Assembly: GCA_036346205.1 (NCBI GenBank)
Contig: JARFJB010002142.1
Coordinates: forward strand, 372,001-436,000
DNA from: Vesta saturnalis
Taxonomy: Eukaryota > Arthropoda > Insecta > Coleoptera > Lampyridae
Length of the DNA stretch: 64,000 bases
Direction of reading: 5' to 3'
Positions 10,242 through 20,614 of the stretch are shown here, in pieces (positions within the stretch are counted from its first letter, which is position 1; each line of letters starts with the position of its first letter). Below the pieces are notes generated by a model. That model made no database searches, was not told the origin of the DNA, and saw only the letters and a list, made by a program, of their open reading frames with translations. A program made the translations under genes and the position numbers.

Positions 10242-12154
10242 TGTTACTATTACTCAAATTAATTGCTTGCCTTACATTGACTTTCCTGGCTATTTAATTA
10301 CTCGTAAACCTCAAATCTGAGCAAAAGAATTGGTCGTCTAGTGGTAGATACGTTGTGCTATTTGAATTAGATAGGCTGGATGAGGTTAAGTATTGCTTCA
10401 TGTGGGGCAGGTCAGAAATGAAACTACTCAAATTAAAATTAACGAGCTTTGAGCAATGATGGTTCAACCCGTTAATGTACTATTGTGGGAAAGAAACACC
10501 TATAAAACTCACTTTATTCATAAATAAATAATTGCACAAGTACATTAATAAATCAAATAACAAAAAAAAAACAATGAAGTGGTTAAATATATAACAAAAC
10601 ACCATTAAATCCGGTTAAAGTGCGTACAAAAATTATGACATTAAGAGAAAAAGTAAATAACAAGCAATTTAGCTACACATAAACACAAAAAAACCCATGT
10701 AGTCACACCCACAATTGTGCCATAAATAAATCAGAATAAAAAACAATTGTAATACCAAAATGTGATCCTCTAAAACCAATCATACCGGTCATTAGGTAAA
10801 TAAGCAAATAAAGCAATAATGCAAAGTACGGTACATATAAAATACAACAACAGTAAAATTACACAGGTGTGAGATAAGGTAGATACAAGGACAAACAAAA
10901 AAATAGGTGAGAAATTTACACACACAATTGTTTAGTGACTAAGAAAGCACAAAATACATACTTAAAATTACAATGAATTACTTGTAAAGAGAAATCAGTT
11001 CGCAGGCAAACAATTCTACTTGAACAAACTGACACAAAAAAAACTGATTAAAACAAAGTCTTACAAAGGTAAGTTGTAAATAAAGGATATCATCGTGACC
11101 GATATATAAGTTTGAGTGCGTTAGAAAAATACATCGCCCCTTTCTCAAGTTACACATTCATCTATTCTACAATAAAAACAATAAATATAAAATTCGAGGT
11201 GTTTATGGTCATCTGGACCTGGGAGTATGTACACACTCGGCAAGCTGTATCCTGTACCCGTTCGCCAGGCCCACCTCTACACAAATATAAATAACAAACA
11301 CCATTGCTAATTCACCCAAATGCAAGAGTGAGGGAGCCCTGTAGGGTCTTTTATTTTAGTAGATTTCAGCTTAATGAGCCCGCGTGCAAATGAGATACCT
11401 TTGCAAGGCAATGTTTGATTTTTAATACGTTACATAGGCTTGTAAAAGTATTTGCTGCGAGCTTTCATTTACATAAAAATACCTACTTACACTTGAATAT
11501 ATTCCCTTTAGTTAGACATTTTACCACCTTCACGACGGGTTAAGATACGTGATTTAAAACTCGATGCCGCGGCGATTAATTATAGATTAATTTTTGGAAA
11601 AATTTACATTAAAACATACACTAAAAGAAAAGAACGGATTAGCGTTTTAGTTTTGCTAAAAGGTACACGACAAAATATTCATAGACCGAACGGTTTACAA
11701 GGGGAGTTTCTAAGTGAAACAAATAAAAGCAATCCGGCTCAATCAAAACTTCAACTGCCTTCCCATCTGATTTCAAACTAACTATATCTACTCCCTAAAA
11801 ACCACCCCCGTTTTTCAAAAGGTATAAAAAAAAATTATTACGTTGGAACAGTTTCATGTTAATTATCGAACGACATCTTAATTTTGAAAATATGCATTCG
11901 CACTAACAAGTGCTACACTTAGGTCTCAAGTTTCAACGTACCAAACAAACACGTCTTTGATTGCAGTGTGTCCCAACGTAATTAATTATTAAACTAGTGG
12001 CATTTTTACATCAATAATTATAAGAATTTCCAATGATTCGTTACGCCCCTTCAGTAAAGCAGTTTTTAAGCGTACACTTGCAAGTTCAACCCCAAACATG
12101 TGTTTTTCAACCCTTAGCCAAATATCAGTTACATACATTGCCACATTTCTTACA
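10242..12154 (+). repeat. large interspersed repeat, copy A
   Basis: This 1.9-kb stretch is repeated in the same orientation at 36821-39480. Both copies begin TGTTACTATTACTCAAATTA and end near CATTTCTTACA(TAAAA). Shared landmarks are a GTCTAGTGGTAG motif, AAACCAATCATGCCGGTCAT-like sequence, and a TATA-like GACCGATATATAAG followed by TTTGAGTGCG (11098-11120 here). No coding region is conserved between the copies. The TG...CA ends and internal TATA box suggest a solo LTR, but no matching target-site duplication is visible, so a non-autonomous DNA element is also possible. Confidence 0.75.
11098..11112 (+). promoter_or_regulatory. conserved TATA-like motif in the large repeat
   Basis: GACCGATATATAAG followed by a TTTGAGTGCG block is kept in copy B at about 37610-37635, while the surrounding sequence has diverged. 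That would fit a promoter core of a mobile element. Inference from conservation between two copies only. Confidence 0.3.
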
Positions 12155-12177
12155 TAAAAATCCCTAAAAGAAAAAAA

Positions 12178-12180
<3 letters not shown>

Positions 12181-12238
<58 letters not shown>
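12181..12238. repeat. (TA)n microsatellite
   Basis: About 29 TA units directly abut the left end of the next ITm element, so the element inserted into or next to the array. Confidence 0.95.
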
Positions 12239-12239
<1 letters not shown>

Positions 12240-14082
12240 TTTGTTTAAAAAGTCCTGGACCCCCTAAATATTTCGGAAACGGGATTTCTAAACAAAAAAC
12301 GTTTCAAATAAAGTTTGTGCATCTCTTGCTAAGCTATCTTTTAAAAACCGTTTTTACTATGCAGGGTGCGTCACAAATCCGGTACACACCAATGTTGCAT
12401 TTTTTTTAATGGATTAGTATAGTTTTTTTTTTTTGTAATTTTAAATTCTACATAAAATTTAAGCCTGACTGTTTGTTACATGTGCTATACCTACATTGAT
12501 TAGATTAAACGATATCACGATTTTTTATTAACACCACATAAATATTTAATTAAAAAAAGAATAAAATTCAACAAAAACTTATTTAATTAAGTGTTGAAAG
12601 TGGTCTCCTTGGACGGCTTGACAGTGTATCAAATTGTCATAAAATCTACTAGTTACATTTTGAAGCATTGCTGCAGTTATGAGTTGACACTCGGATGTAA
12701 TTCTCTCTTTCAGTACGTTTATATTATCAGGTTTTGTAACAAAACTTTATTCTTCAAATGTCCCCATAAAAAAACGTCCAACGGCGTCAAGTCAGGAGAT
12801 CTGGGCGGCCTCTTCTACCAATTCATCTGTTAGGAAAAGTAGCATTTAAATACCTTCTTACATTTATCCCGAAGTGTGGTGGACAGCCATCTTGCTGATA
12901 CCATGTATGTTCAAAATTTGGACCTCTTCTTGCCAAAATTTCCAGTAAAATTTGATTTTGTAACAGTTGCAAGTATGTCTCCGAATTTAAATTGCCATCA
13001 ACAAAAAAAGGTCCAATTATTTGGTTTTCGATTATCCCTGCCCAAACATTAACTTTTTCAGCGTACTGGGTATGTACTTCACGCATCCAGTGAGGATTTT
13101 CATTAGCCCAATATCGACAGTTATTTCGATTAACTGTACCATTAAGGATAAAGGTTGATTCGTCAGAAAAAGACAATGTCATTAAAGAAATTATTATTAG
13201 CTTTCCATTTATGCATCATGATCTCACAAAATTCCATCCTGCGATCAAAATCATCTTCAAACAATTCTTGAACTAACGTAATCTTATAGGGATGAAATTT
13301 GTTAGCTTTCAGAACATTCCTGACGGAAGAGTAACAAATATCTGATTGAATGGCTACCTTGGGCAAAGACAAATTTGGATCTTCTACAAAATGTTGCAAA
13401 ACTTCCAAAGTTTTTTCTCCACCTTCAGTAACCACTTTCGACTTTCCTGAACGCCGACGATTTTTGCAAGTTCCGGTTTAATGAAATCTTTGAATTGTCC
13501 TAATCACTGTAGATTTTGAAATAGGTGGCCGATTTGGAAACGTAGTATTGAAAAGATTTTTTGTTGTATTATAGGATCGTTCGGAATTTCCGAATCCTCT
13601 AATCTTAAGCAACGTAATCCGTTCTTTTTCTGTAAGGGACATAATTAAAAAAAAATCAAGTTTAAGTACGTGGTTTAAGTGCAAACAATGACTTAAAATA
13701 TTTTTGACAGTGTCAAAAATACTATAACAACCTGTAATACCTACAAATTGGCAGGTAAGAGAACATATTAGGTATTAGGTATTATGTTAATATGGTACAA
13801 ATAAATCGTTATATCGTTTATTCTACTTAATTTAGATATAGGACATGTAACAAGAAGTCTGGCTTAAATTTTATGTAGAATTTAAAATAAAAAAAAAACT
13901 ATACTAATACATTTAAAATAATGCAACTTTGGTGTATATCGGATTTGTGACGCACCCTGTGTAATAAAAACTGTTTTTAAAAGATAGTTTAGCAAGAGAT
14001 ACACAAACTTTATTTGAAACGTTTTTTGTTTAGATGTCCTGTTTCCGAAATATTTAGGGGGTCCGGGACTTTTTAAACACAG
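12239..14082 (-). mobile_element. long-TIR ITm element with extended outer arms
   Basis: The outermost inverted repeats (CTTTGTTTAAAAAGTCC at 12239 and its complement ending at 14082) are flanked by TATATA on both sides. About 122 bp further in, at 12362 and 13959, both arms hold a typical ITm terminus, CAGGGTGCGTCACAAATCC. The inverted match continues unbroken to about 12525 and 13803, giving about 285 bp in total. Either the TIRs were extended outward, or an ITm element sits exactly in the centre of a palindromic element. Confidence 0.85.
12579..13639 (-). pseudogene. ITm transposase, near full length, broken
   Basis: Minus strand from ATG at 13639 (MSLTEKERITLLKIRGFGNS, helix-turn-helix), through PPISKSTVIRTIQRF, DICYSSVRNVLKANKFHPYK, SFSDESTFILNGTVNRNNCR (first Asp), KVNVWAGIIENQIIGPFFVD, TWYQQDGCPPHFGINVRRYL (second Asp), FPNR, PPRSPDLTPLDVFLWGHLKN (third Asp) and the C-terminal QGDHFQHLIK with stop at 12579-12581. 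All expected domains are present at about 350 codons. It is broken by a stop and frameshift after the first domain, one before SFSDES, a stop right after FPNR and a frameshift in the third-Asp region. Confidence 0.85.
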
Positions 14083-14100
14083 TATATATGTGTATATATA

Positions 14101-15990
14101 TAGGGTGATTCGTAAAAGTAGGGAGGTATCAACTTTTTATTTTAAATGGAATACCCTGTATATCATTATATTTTTGGATAGCCTAATGAATAAGCTTTTC
14201 AACGATGTGTACCTACATGTGTACATATAAAATGCAACGTTGCCAAGTTATTTAACAAAAATGCATTTTTTTCCTGAATGTAAGGTTAGCAATAAAAATT
14301 AATTTTTAGTTTATTATCTAAGTTGAGACAAATTAGTTAAGGGATGTAATTAAGCTAGGTATAGGCTTTGAAAATATGTAAACGTTTTATTGACATATTG
14401 AACAGGGGAGAGAAGGCTCCGTGTGAAACTTTAGCATGTTCAACGTACATCAATTCTCTTATTTCATGGAACACTCTGTATATTTTGATATGGGCGAATA
14501 GTATTCTTAAAGACCTAACTTTTATCTAACTATATTGATACCGCTAAAATTTATAGTTTTTAAATATTTTCATTTTTTTAATTTTTCTATAATTATTTTA
14601 TAACGTAACGATTTATTAGAGTGCCATGATTTAAAAACAATTAAACAAAATTTTAATATGTCAATTAGCTGTATTTTAAATTGATTTCTTTCAAAACTAC
14701 TTTTTCACTACATTTGTATTTAGAAGAAAACTTGAATTAAGAGAAGTTATCTCTAAATTTTAAAATGAAATATACGAAGAACGAATTAATTCAAATGATT
14801 TACATAGTAGGAGATGCCCAAGGTCATTGGTTACTTGTTTCTAGAATTTATAAACAAACCTGTCTGATGCCTGTTGTCCAGATGAACGTGTACTTGAAAA
14901 TTAAATAAGTAGATTTGAGGAAACAGTATCGTTTGCATATAAAAAGAACAATTGTCCAAAACCTGTAAACAACGAGGAAACTCAACTAGTGGTGCTTCAA
15001 GCTATACAAGAAAACCCTCAAATAAGTATTAGAAAAATTCAAGTGGAACATGATTTACATAAATCAACAATACACAATATAATTAATGAATATAAATACC
15101 ATCCATACAAGATCCAACTCCACCACGCATTGGATGAATATGATTTTGAAAATAATTAAATTACTGTCGTTGGGGATTGCAACAACCACATAACAATTAT
15201 TTTATTATTACGTCATGGAAAATCCACATATAATTAGATACAGAAACAATCAGCATCGATGGAGTTTCAATGTTTGGGCTGTTATTATTGGCAATGGATT
15301 ATTAGAACCCTATTTTTTGGAAAACAATTTAAATGCAGTAAATTATTTAAATGTATTGCGAACCAACGTGCTGCCATGGATTGAAGAGAACATCCCATTC
15401 GCTAATGAGGAAATAGGGTTCCAACAAGATGGCGCTCCTGCACATTCGGCTCGTGATGTGACGGAGTTTTTAAATCAGAAATTTCCTAATCGTTGGATAG
15501 GTCGTTATGGGCCTATCAGGTGGTCAGCTAGATCACCCGATCTAACTTTCATGGACTATTTTTTATGGGGCTACATTAATAATGAAATTTATAGAATGTT
15601 GTATAATTTACAACGTTCCTACAGACAACGATTGAATCAGTGCATTGAGAAAAGAGGGGGCTTGTCATTTATAATTTTTTAAGTGCTCATTTGCATATGT
15701 AATATATCAATAAAATGTTTATATCTTTTCAAAGCCTATACCTAGCTTAATTACATCCCTGAACTAATTTGTCTCAACAGATAATAAACCAAGAATTAAT
15801 TTTTATTACTAACCTGACATTCAGGAAAAAAATACATTTTTGTTAAATAACTTGGCAACGTTGCATTTTATATGTACAAATGTATACATCGTTGAAAAGC
15901 TTATTGATTAGACTATCCAAAAATGTAATGATATACAGGTTGTTCCATTTAAAATAAAAAAGTTGTTACCTCCCTACTTATAATTATTAT
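14101..15990 (+). mobile_element. long-TIR ITm element, about 1.9 kb
   Basis: Inverted arms of about 300 bp (14101-14405 and 15685-15990) share AAGTAGGGAGGTATCAACTT, TTTTGGATAGCCTAATGAAT and AGCTAGGTATAGGCTTTG. The extreme ends are degraded: the left reads TAGGGTGATTCG after a TA run and the right reads AATTATAAG. It lies within 20 bp of the previous element. The boundaries are good to about 10 bp. Confidence 0.82.
14765..15682 (+). pseudogene. ITm transposase with internal deletion
   Basis: The N-terminal part (MKYTKNELIQMIYIVGDAQG, with frame changes) is followed by ENPQISIRKIQVEHDLHKST and YKYHPYKIQLHHALDEYDF. Then the segment with the first catalytic Asp is lost (around 15150-15210) and reading resumes at SFNVWAVIIGNGLLEPYFLE, EIGFQQDGAPAHSARDVTEF (second Asp) and RWSARSPDLTFMDYFLWGYI (third Asp, 41 residues later). 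The C-terminus diverges after NEIYRM. The 15215-15682 part is a clean 155-codon open frame, but without the first Asp the product could not be catalytic. Confidence 0.85.
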
Positions 15991-16064
15991 ACACAGAATG
16001 AAGGATCACAGTCAACTTTTTGTGAATGTCATGTGAGCCCGCAAATCGCTAATTGTAACTTGCC

Positions 16065-16137
16065 TCCTCAATAGCTCAGATGGAAGAGCCCCACTCTAGC
16101 AAAGTGGAGGTCGTGGGTTCAAGTCCCACTCGAGTTA
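16065..16137 (+). tRNA. tRNA-Ala(AGC)-like gene or pseudogene
   Basis: A 73-nt cloverleaf can be drawn: D arm GCTC/GAGC, anticodon stem CCACT/AGTGG with loop CTAGCAA (anticodon AGC), and T arm GTGGG/CCCAC with loop TTCAAGT. Box A (TAGCTCAGATGG) and box B (GGTTCAAGTCC) are intact, and a TTTT pol III terminator follows at 16141. Only four of seven acceptor pairs form, so it is probably a pseudogene or the head of a SINE rather than a working tRNA. No CCA is encoded, as normal in eukaryotes. Confidence 0.55.
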
Positions 16138-16190
16138 ATCTTTTACTGTATGTACTTTAAAAGTTAATTTTAAATACAATACAATTAATG

Positions 16191-16192
<2 letters not shown>

Positions 16193-16262
<70 letters not shown>
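16193..16262. repeat. (TA)n microsatellite
   Basis: About 35 TA units directly left of an ITm element. Together with the array at 17341-17416 it looks like a single array split by the insertion. Confidence 0.95.
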
Positions 16263-16265
<3 letters not shown>

Positions 16266-17339
16266 GGTTAGTTAAAAGTATGGAGACAGCGATTTATTGT
16301 CGTTAATATTCATTTTAGGAAATTATGTTCAATACAAAGTTTGTTATGAAATTATTATCTACATTTGAGAATACTTGAATTATTTTTTTCTTCAATTGTT
16401 TTTAAGTTACGACGTCATCGATATTTTTTTGAAATGACAACCTATATTTCTGATTATTGATTTCGATAGTACATTCTATTCTCTTTTCAACGGTATACAA
16501 TTTTCAATATGTTACATTTGAAAAAAATTGAGAAAAAGTGCCTTAATGTTCAAATATTAAAGATCCATTAAATTAGCAGAATTAATTAATACGGTAACTA
16601 GACTCATTTATTTGCAATAAACTTATCAGTCACAATCTTCAGATACGGCCAATAGAACATTCAGTTTTTTATCATCGCTTTTCGCTGTTCTAGGTCTACC
16701 ACTCCTTGGCAAATCTTTAACACTACCGGTTTGTTCAAAGCGTTTTAAGGTTTTACCAACAACGGATTTAGAAATTGGATTTCTGTTTGGATGCGTGTCA
16801 TTAAATAAATTGCAAGTGTCTTGTAAACTTCTGCGTCTGTTTCCATAACCCAGCATCATAAGTATTTCAATTCTTTCACGTTCACTTAAACTCGCCATTG
16901 CTAATATTAACAGCAACAAATTGCACAATTGAAATATGTCAACTATTTGACATAAACAATAACCACTGATAAAGTTACCTCGCTCGAGTTTGTTTATCGC
17001 CTCGCTTTTGTCTATCTAGGTTAATTCTGCTAATTTAATGGATCTTTAATATTTGAACATTAAGGCACTTGTTCTCAATTTTTTTCAAATATAACATATT
17101 GAAAATTGTATACCGTTGAAAAGAGAATAGAATGTACTATCGAAATCAATAATCAGAAATATAGGTTGTCATTTCAAAAAAATATCGATGACGTCGTAAC
17201 TTAAATACAATTGAAGAAAAAAATAATTCAAGTATTCTCAAATGTAGATAACAATTTCATAACAAACTATTGTATTGAACATAATTTCCTAAAATGAATA
17301 TTAACGACAATAAATCGCCGTCTCCATACTTTTAACTAA

Positions 17340-17340
<1 letters not shown>
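16263..17340 (-). mobile_element. long-TIR ITm element inside a (TA)n array
   Basis: It begins CAGGGTTAGTTAAAAGTATG after TA; the right end reads CATACTTTTAACTAACTT, with the last few bases decayed into the TA run. The inverted arms are about 320 bp (16263-16585 and 17015-17340) and nearly identical, which suggests a fairly recent copy. Only the first domain of the transposase remains, so this is a deletion derivative comparable to a large MITE. Confidence 0.9.
16626..16898 (-). pseudogene. ITm transposase N-terminal domain only
   Basis: The open frame from ATG at 16898 encodes MASLSERERIEILMMLGYGN, then NPISKSVVGKTLKRFEQTGS and VKDLPRSGRPRT. This is the helix-turn-helix and linker that bind the element ends in this group. 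It stops 90 codons in, just where the catalytic domain should start (KLNVLLAVSEDC), and the next sequence is the TIR. No frameshift interrupts the 90 codons. Such a fragment could still bind TIRs if expressed; that is inference. Confidence 0.8.
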
Positions 17341-17409
<69 letters not shown>

Positions 17410-17416
17410 ATATATA
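17341..17416. repeat. (TA)n microsatellite, right part
   Basis: A TA run with one TTA interruption, followed by a short CG/TG-rich stretch (17417-17440). Confidence 0.92.
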
Positions 17417-17964
17417 CGCGCGTGCGTACGTGCGTGTGTGTATATGTACAACGTGAACCAAAAAAACATACCCCTGCTTCAAGTGTATATTCTACACATA
17501 AATTGAAGACGAAAAGTCAGATAAATTTTTTCTCTAGAATGTGTGGCTACAAAGTGACAGGCCCTCAAAGCTGAATTTTAAAAATCGTTTTTTCGCAAAT
17601 AACTCGAAAACCTTGAAAACTAATGAAAATTATTTCTTTGTTGGCGAAGATTTTTCTAGTTTGGTTGGATTGTCTATAAATGGACTGGAAGTATTAGTTT
17701 TCACATTGTCCCCGTATACTTTCCATTCCAACTTTTTGTGTTTTTATTTTTTCAGGTGTTTTGGCCCGTTATTCAATTTTCTGCAAATTTGGTCCTCTTG
17801 GTTGAAGTTGATATAGTGAAAGGTTTACGAGTTATTTTCAATTTCACCAATCACGGTCAATTAAATATTACCGCACCAAAATTTAGGAAATGGGCAGTGG
17901 ACTAAAAGTCATCGTTGTCATATTATGATTTTTGATCAGTTTTCATACAATTTCTTTATCCATA

Positions 17965-19049
17965 ATGAATAATAATCCGTATTCCAACTCCGAAATGGCA
18001 GATATGCACATAATGTATGGCAGAGCTTTTGGGAATTGTGCTGAAGCTGTTCGTTTATATTCCCAGGCATTTCCAAATCGGCGAATACCGAATAAAAAGA
18101 CGTTTGCCAACATTGACCGGCGTCTTCATGAAAGTGGTACATATTATCAATTTATAAAAATTCTATTCATATCGGGTTCTCACAGGTTGTTTGAAGCCAC
18201 CAAAAATTGACAGTGGTAAGAGGCGAACTGCAGGAACACCAGTTTTAGAACAAAGAATGTTGGATGCAATTCACGCTGATCCCACAACAAGCTCTCAAAT
18301 CAGTCCATGATATGTAGCATTATTAAAACGAAGCTTTTGCGACCTTTCCATTATCGAAAGATACAAGCTTTGATCATTAATGATGTTCAAGCAGGAGTGA
18401 ACTTTTCACGTTGGTTTCTAGAAAATTTCAATAATGACCGAAATTATCCATCGATTATCTTATTCACTGATGAGGCAGGTTTCACCAGAAACGGAACTTT
18501 TTAACTTCCATAACAATCATTACTGCGATTATCAAAATCCACGCGTTTTCATTGAAACCAATCATCAACAGCAATTCAGTGAATGTATGGGCTGGTATTA
18601 TTGGCAATAATTTAATTGGTGCATTCTTTTTGCCACAACGTTTAAATGGTAATTCATACACCAATTTTTTTGATAATGATTTACCCGAGTTACTAGAAGA
18701 TGTCCATCTGGATGTTAGGGGTCGGATGTGTTTCATGCGCGATGGTGCGCCCCCTAATTTTGCACTCACTGCTAGGCGGCCATTGAATCGAACTTTTAAT
18801 GCAAACTGGATTGAACTGGGAGGACCGGTTCCTTGGCCTGCACGTTCACTGGATCTAAACCCTTTCTGGGGTCGTTTAAAAGACATGGTGTATTCGGTGC
18901 CAATTACACACGTCCAACGAATTTTTGATTGCTCTAATTTAATAAAAGATGATCCGCAATTATTTTTCAACGTACGTCACTCATTCATGAAAATAATTCG
19001 TAAATGCATAGCAGTCAACGGTGAACAATTCGAACATTTAATCAACTAA
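17965..19049 (+). pseudogene. DUF4817-type ITm transposase, broken
   Basis: The N-terminus MNNNPYSNSEMADMHIMYGR with AEAVRLYSQAFPNRRIPNKK matches the DUF4817 helix-turn-helix found in insect transposases. A 49-nt GT-AG segment (18137-18185) splits ESG from CLKPPKIDSGKRRTAGTP and is probably an intron. The catalytic part has LFTDEAGF (first Asp), NVWAGIIGNNLIGAFFLPQR and MCFMRDGAPPNFALTARRPL (second Asp). In the third-Asp block, WPARSLDLNPF joins straight to WGRLKDMVY, so about four residues including the third Asp are deleted. There are stops before and after the first Asp. Not functional. Confidence 0.85.
18137..18185 (+). other. candidate intron in the DUF4817-type transposase
   Basis: A 49-nt AT-rich segment starts GTACAT and ends TTCTCACAG. 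Removing it restores a continuous GS/CLKPPKID reading frame. Confidence 0.5.
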
Positions 19050-20433
19050 TTTGTTTGTTAATTAATACTTTGTTTAACTTAATAAACTCTTTAACAACTA
19101 TGACTTTTAGTCCACGGCCCACTTACTAAATTTTGGTGCGGTAGTATTTAATTGACCGTGATTGATGAAATTGCAAATAACTCGTAATCCGCTCACTTTA
19201 TCAACTTCAACCAAGAGGACCAAATTTGCAGAAATTTGAATAACAGACCCAAAAAAATACCTGAAAAATCCCACACAAAAAAGTTGGAATAGAAAGTATA
19301 CGGGAACAATGTGAAAACTAATACTTCCAGTCCATTCATAGACAATCCAATCAAACCAGAAAAATCCTCGTTAACAAAGAAATAATTTTCATTGGGGATA
19401 TTTTGAAATTCCTAAAGGTTTTCAAGTTATTTGCGAAAAACGATTTTCAAAATTCAACTTTGAGGGCCTGTCACTTTGTAGCCATACATTTTACAGAAAA
19501 ATTTTATCTGACTTTTCGTCTTCAATTTGTGTGTAGAATATACACTTGAAGCAGAGGTACGTTTTTGTGGTTCACGTTGTATATACTTACAGGGTGTCTG
19601 TGTATTACATCGACAACGCTTAACTGTAGATTCAGGGGATAAAATAAAGACGAAAAAAAGTTTAGTAAAAAGTTTTTCTTTTTAGAGATATAAGCGATCA
19701 AAGTTACCATAAAAGAATGGTGTTTTGCTAACCATTTTGCAACGACGTAATGAAACTTAATAAAATTTGATACAGTTTCTTATTCGGTTAAGCTGCTACT
19801 TTTAGCAAAATATAGCCGACTTTGGGTCACGTCCTCCTAGACTTTTACCACTCTGACGTCATAGTATCATTCAGAACTTTTCCTAACGACACAGTCATAA
19901 CAATTGAAAGTTGCCGTTTAATAGAACATTAATTTTTCAAGTTGCAAATTTTCGCTAAAGATAGCCATTTTTGAGAAAAAAACTGTTTTGTGAAACCTTG
20001 CAAATCGTTAAATCGGAATGGCTATTAGAACAATGTTTCGTTATTCAACTTAACCCTATTTTTTTGTACTCTCTAGGAAGCCACTAAATAACCATTTCAT
20101 TTTTATTAACATTTCCGTATACCTAACTTTCACGGTTTCTGAGATATTTTCCTTTTATTAACAAAATCCAGTTTTTTTATTTAATTTTTGATTTTAGCTA
20201 TAAACTACCCGAACTTTCTTACGATCTGTTTTCTTAACAACCAATCCCTATTCTACTTTAAAAAATTAAAATGTATTGTGATTTCATCATTATTTAATAA
20301 GTGCTCTTTTTTGTTGTGTGGCTTTAGTAATAATAAACATTATGAAATTAAATGTAATCTAAATAGAACTAGTACTAACAGAAACTCATTAACAAATAAT
20401 ATCAAAAAATAAAAAGAAAACAAACGAAAACTT

Positions 20434-20612
20434 TTAGCACAATTGTTCAAAATGACCTCCATTGACAACAATACAATGTAGTCTTTCTTCAAAAGATCGT
20501 TGGACATTTTGAAGCATATGAATATTGATAGTTTGAAACACGTCTCGTATTCTTTGCTTCATGTCTTGCTGCGTTGTCGGTGGAATTTTATACACTTCAT
20601 TTGTAATGAGCT
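20434..20612 (-). pseudogene. ITm transposase C-terminus, copy 1
   Basis: The minus strand encodes TNEVYKIPPTTQQDMKQRIR then DVFQTINIHMLQNVQRSFEE and ends NGGHFEQLC with a stop at 20434-20436. It matches the plus-strand copy at 23950-24130 almost word for word, so both derive from one family. The next upstream codons lie beyond the foldback insert, at 22892-22975. Confidence 0.8.
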
Positions 20613-20614
20613 GG

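Larger units (their letters stand above)
17449..19579 (+). mobile_element. long-TIR ITm element, TIR about 470 bp
   Basis: The ends CAACGTGAACCAAAAAAAC (17449) and its complement (19579) are flanked by TA (17447-17448, 19580-19581). The inverted arms extend to about 17918 and from about 19097. Shared blocks include AAGTGACAGGCCCTCAAAG, CTTGGTTGAAGTTGATA and CCATTTATAGACAATCCAA-like sequence. Unlike most others here the terminus is not CAGGGT. It carries a plus-strand transposase of a DUF4817-type group. Confidence 0.9.

Noticed and set aside
18482..18970. 162-codon minus-strand frame
   Set aside because: It is antisense to the transposase at 17965-19049, whose plus-strand motifs are clear.
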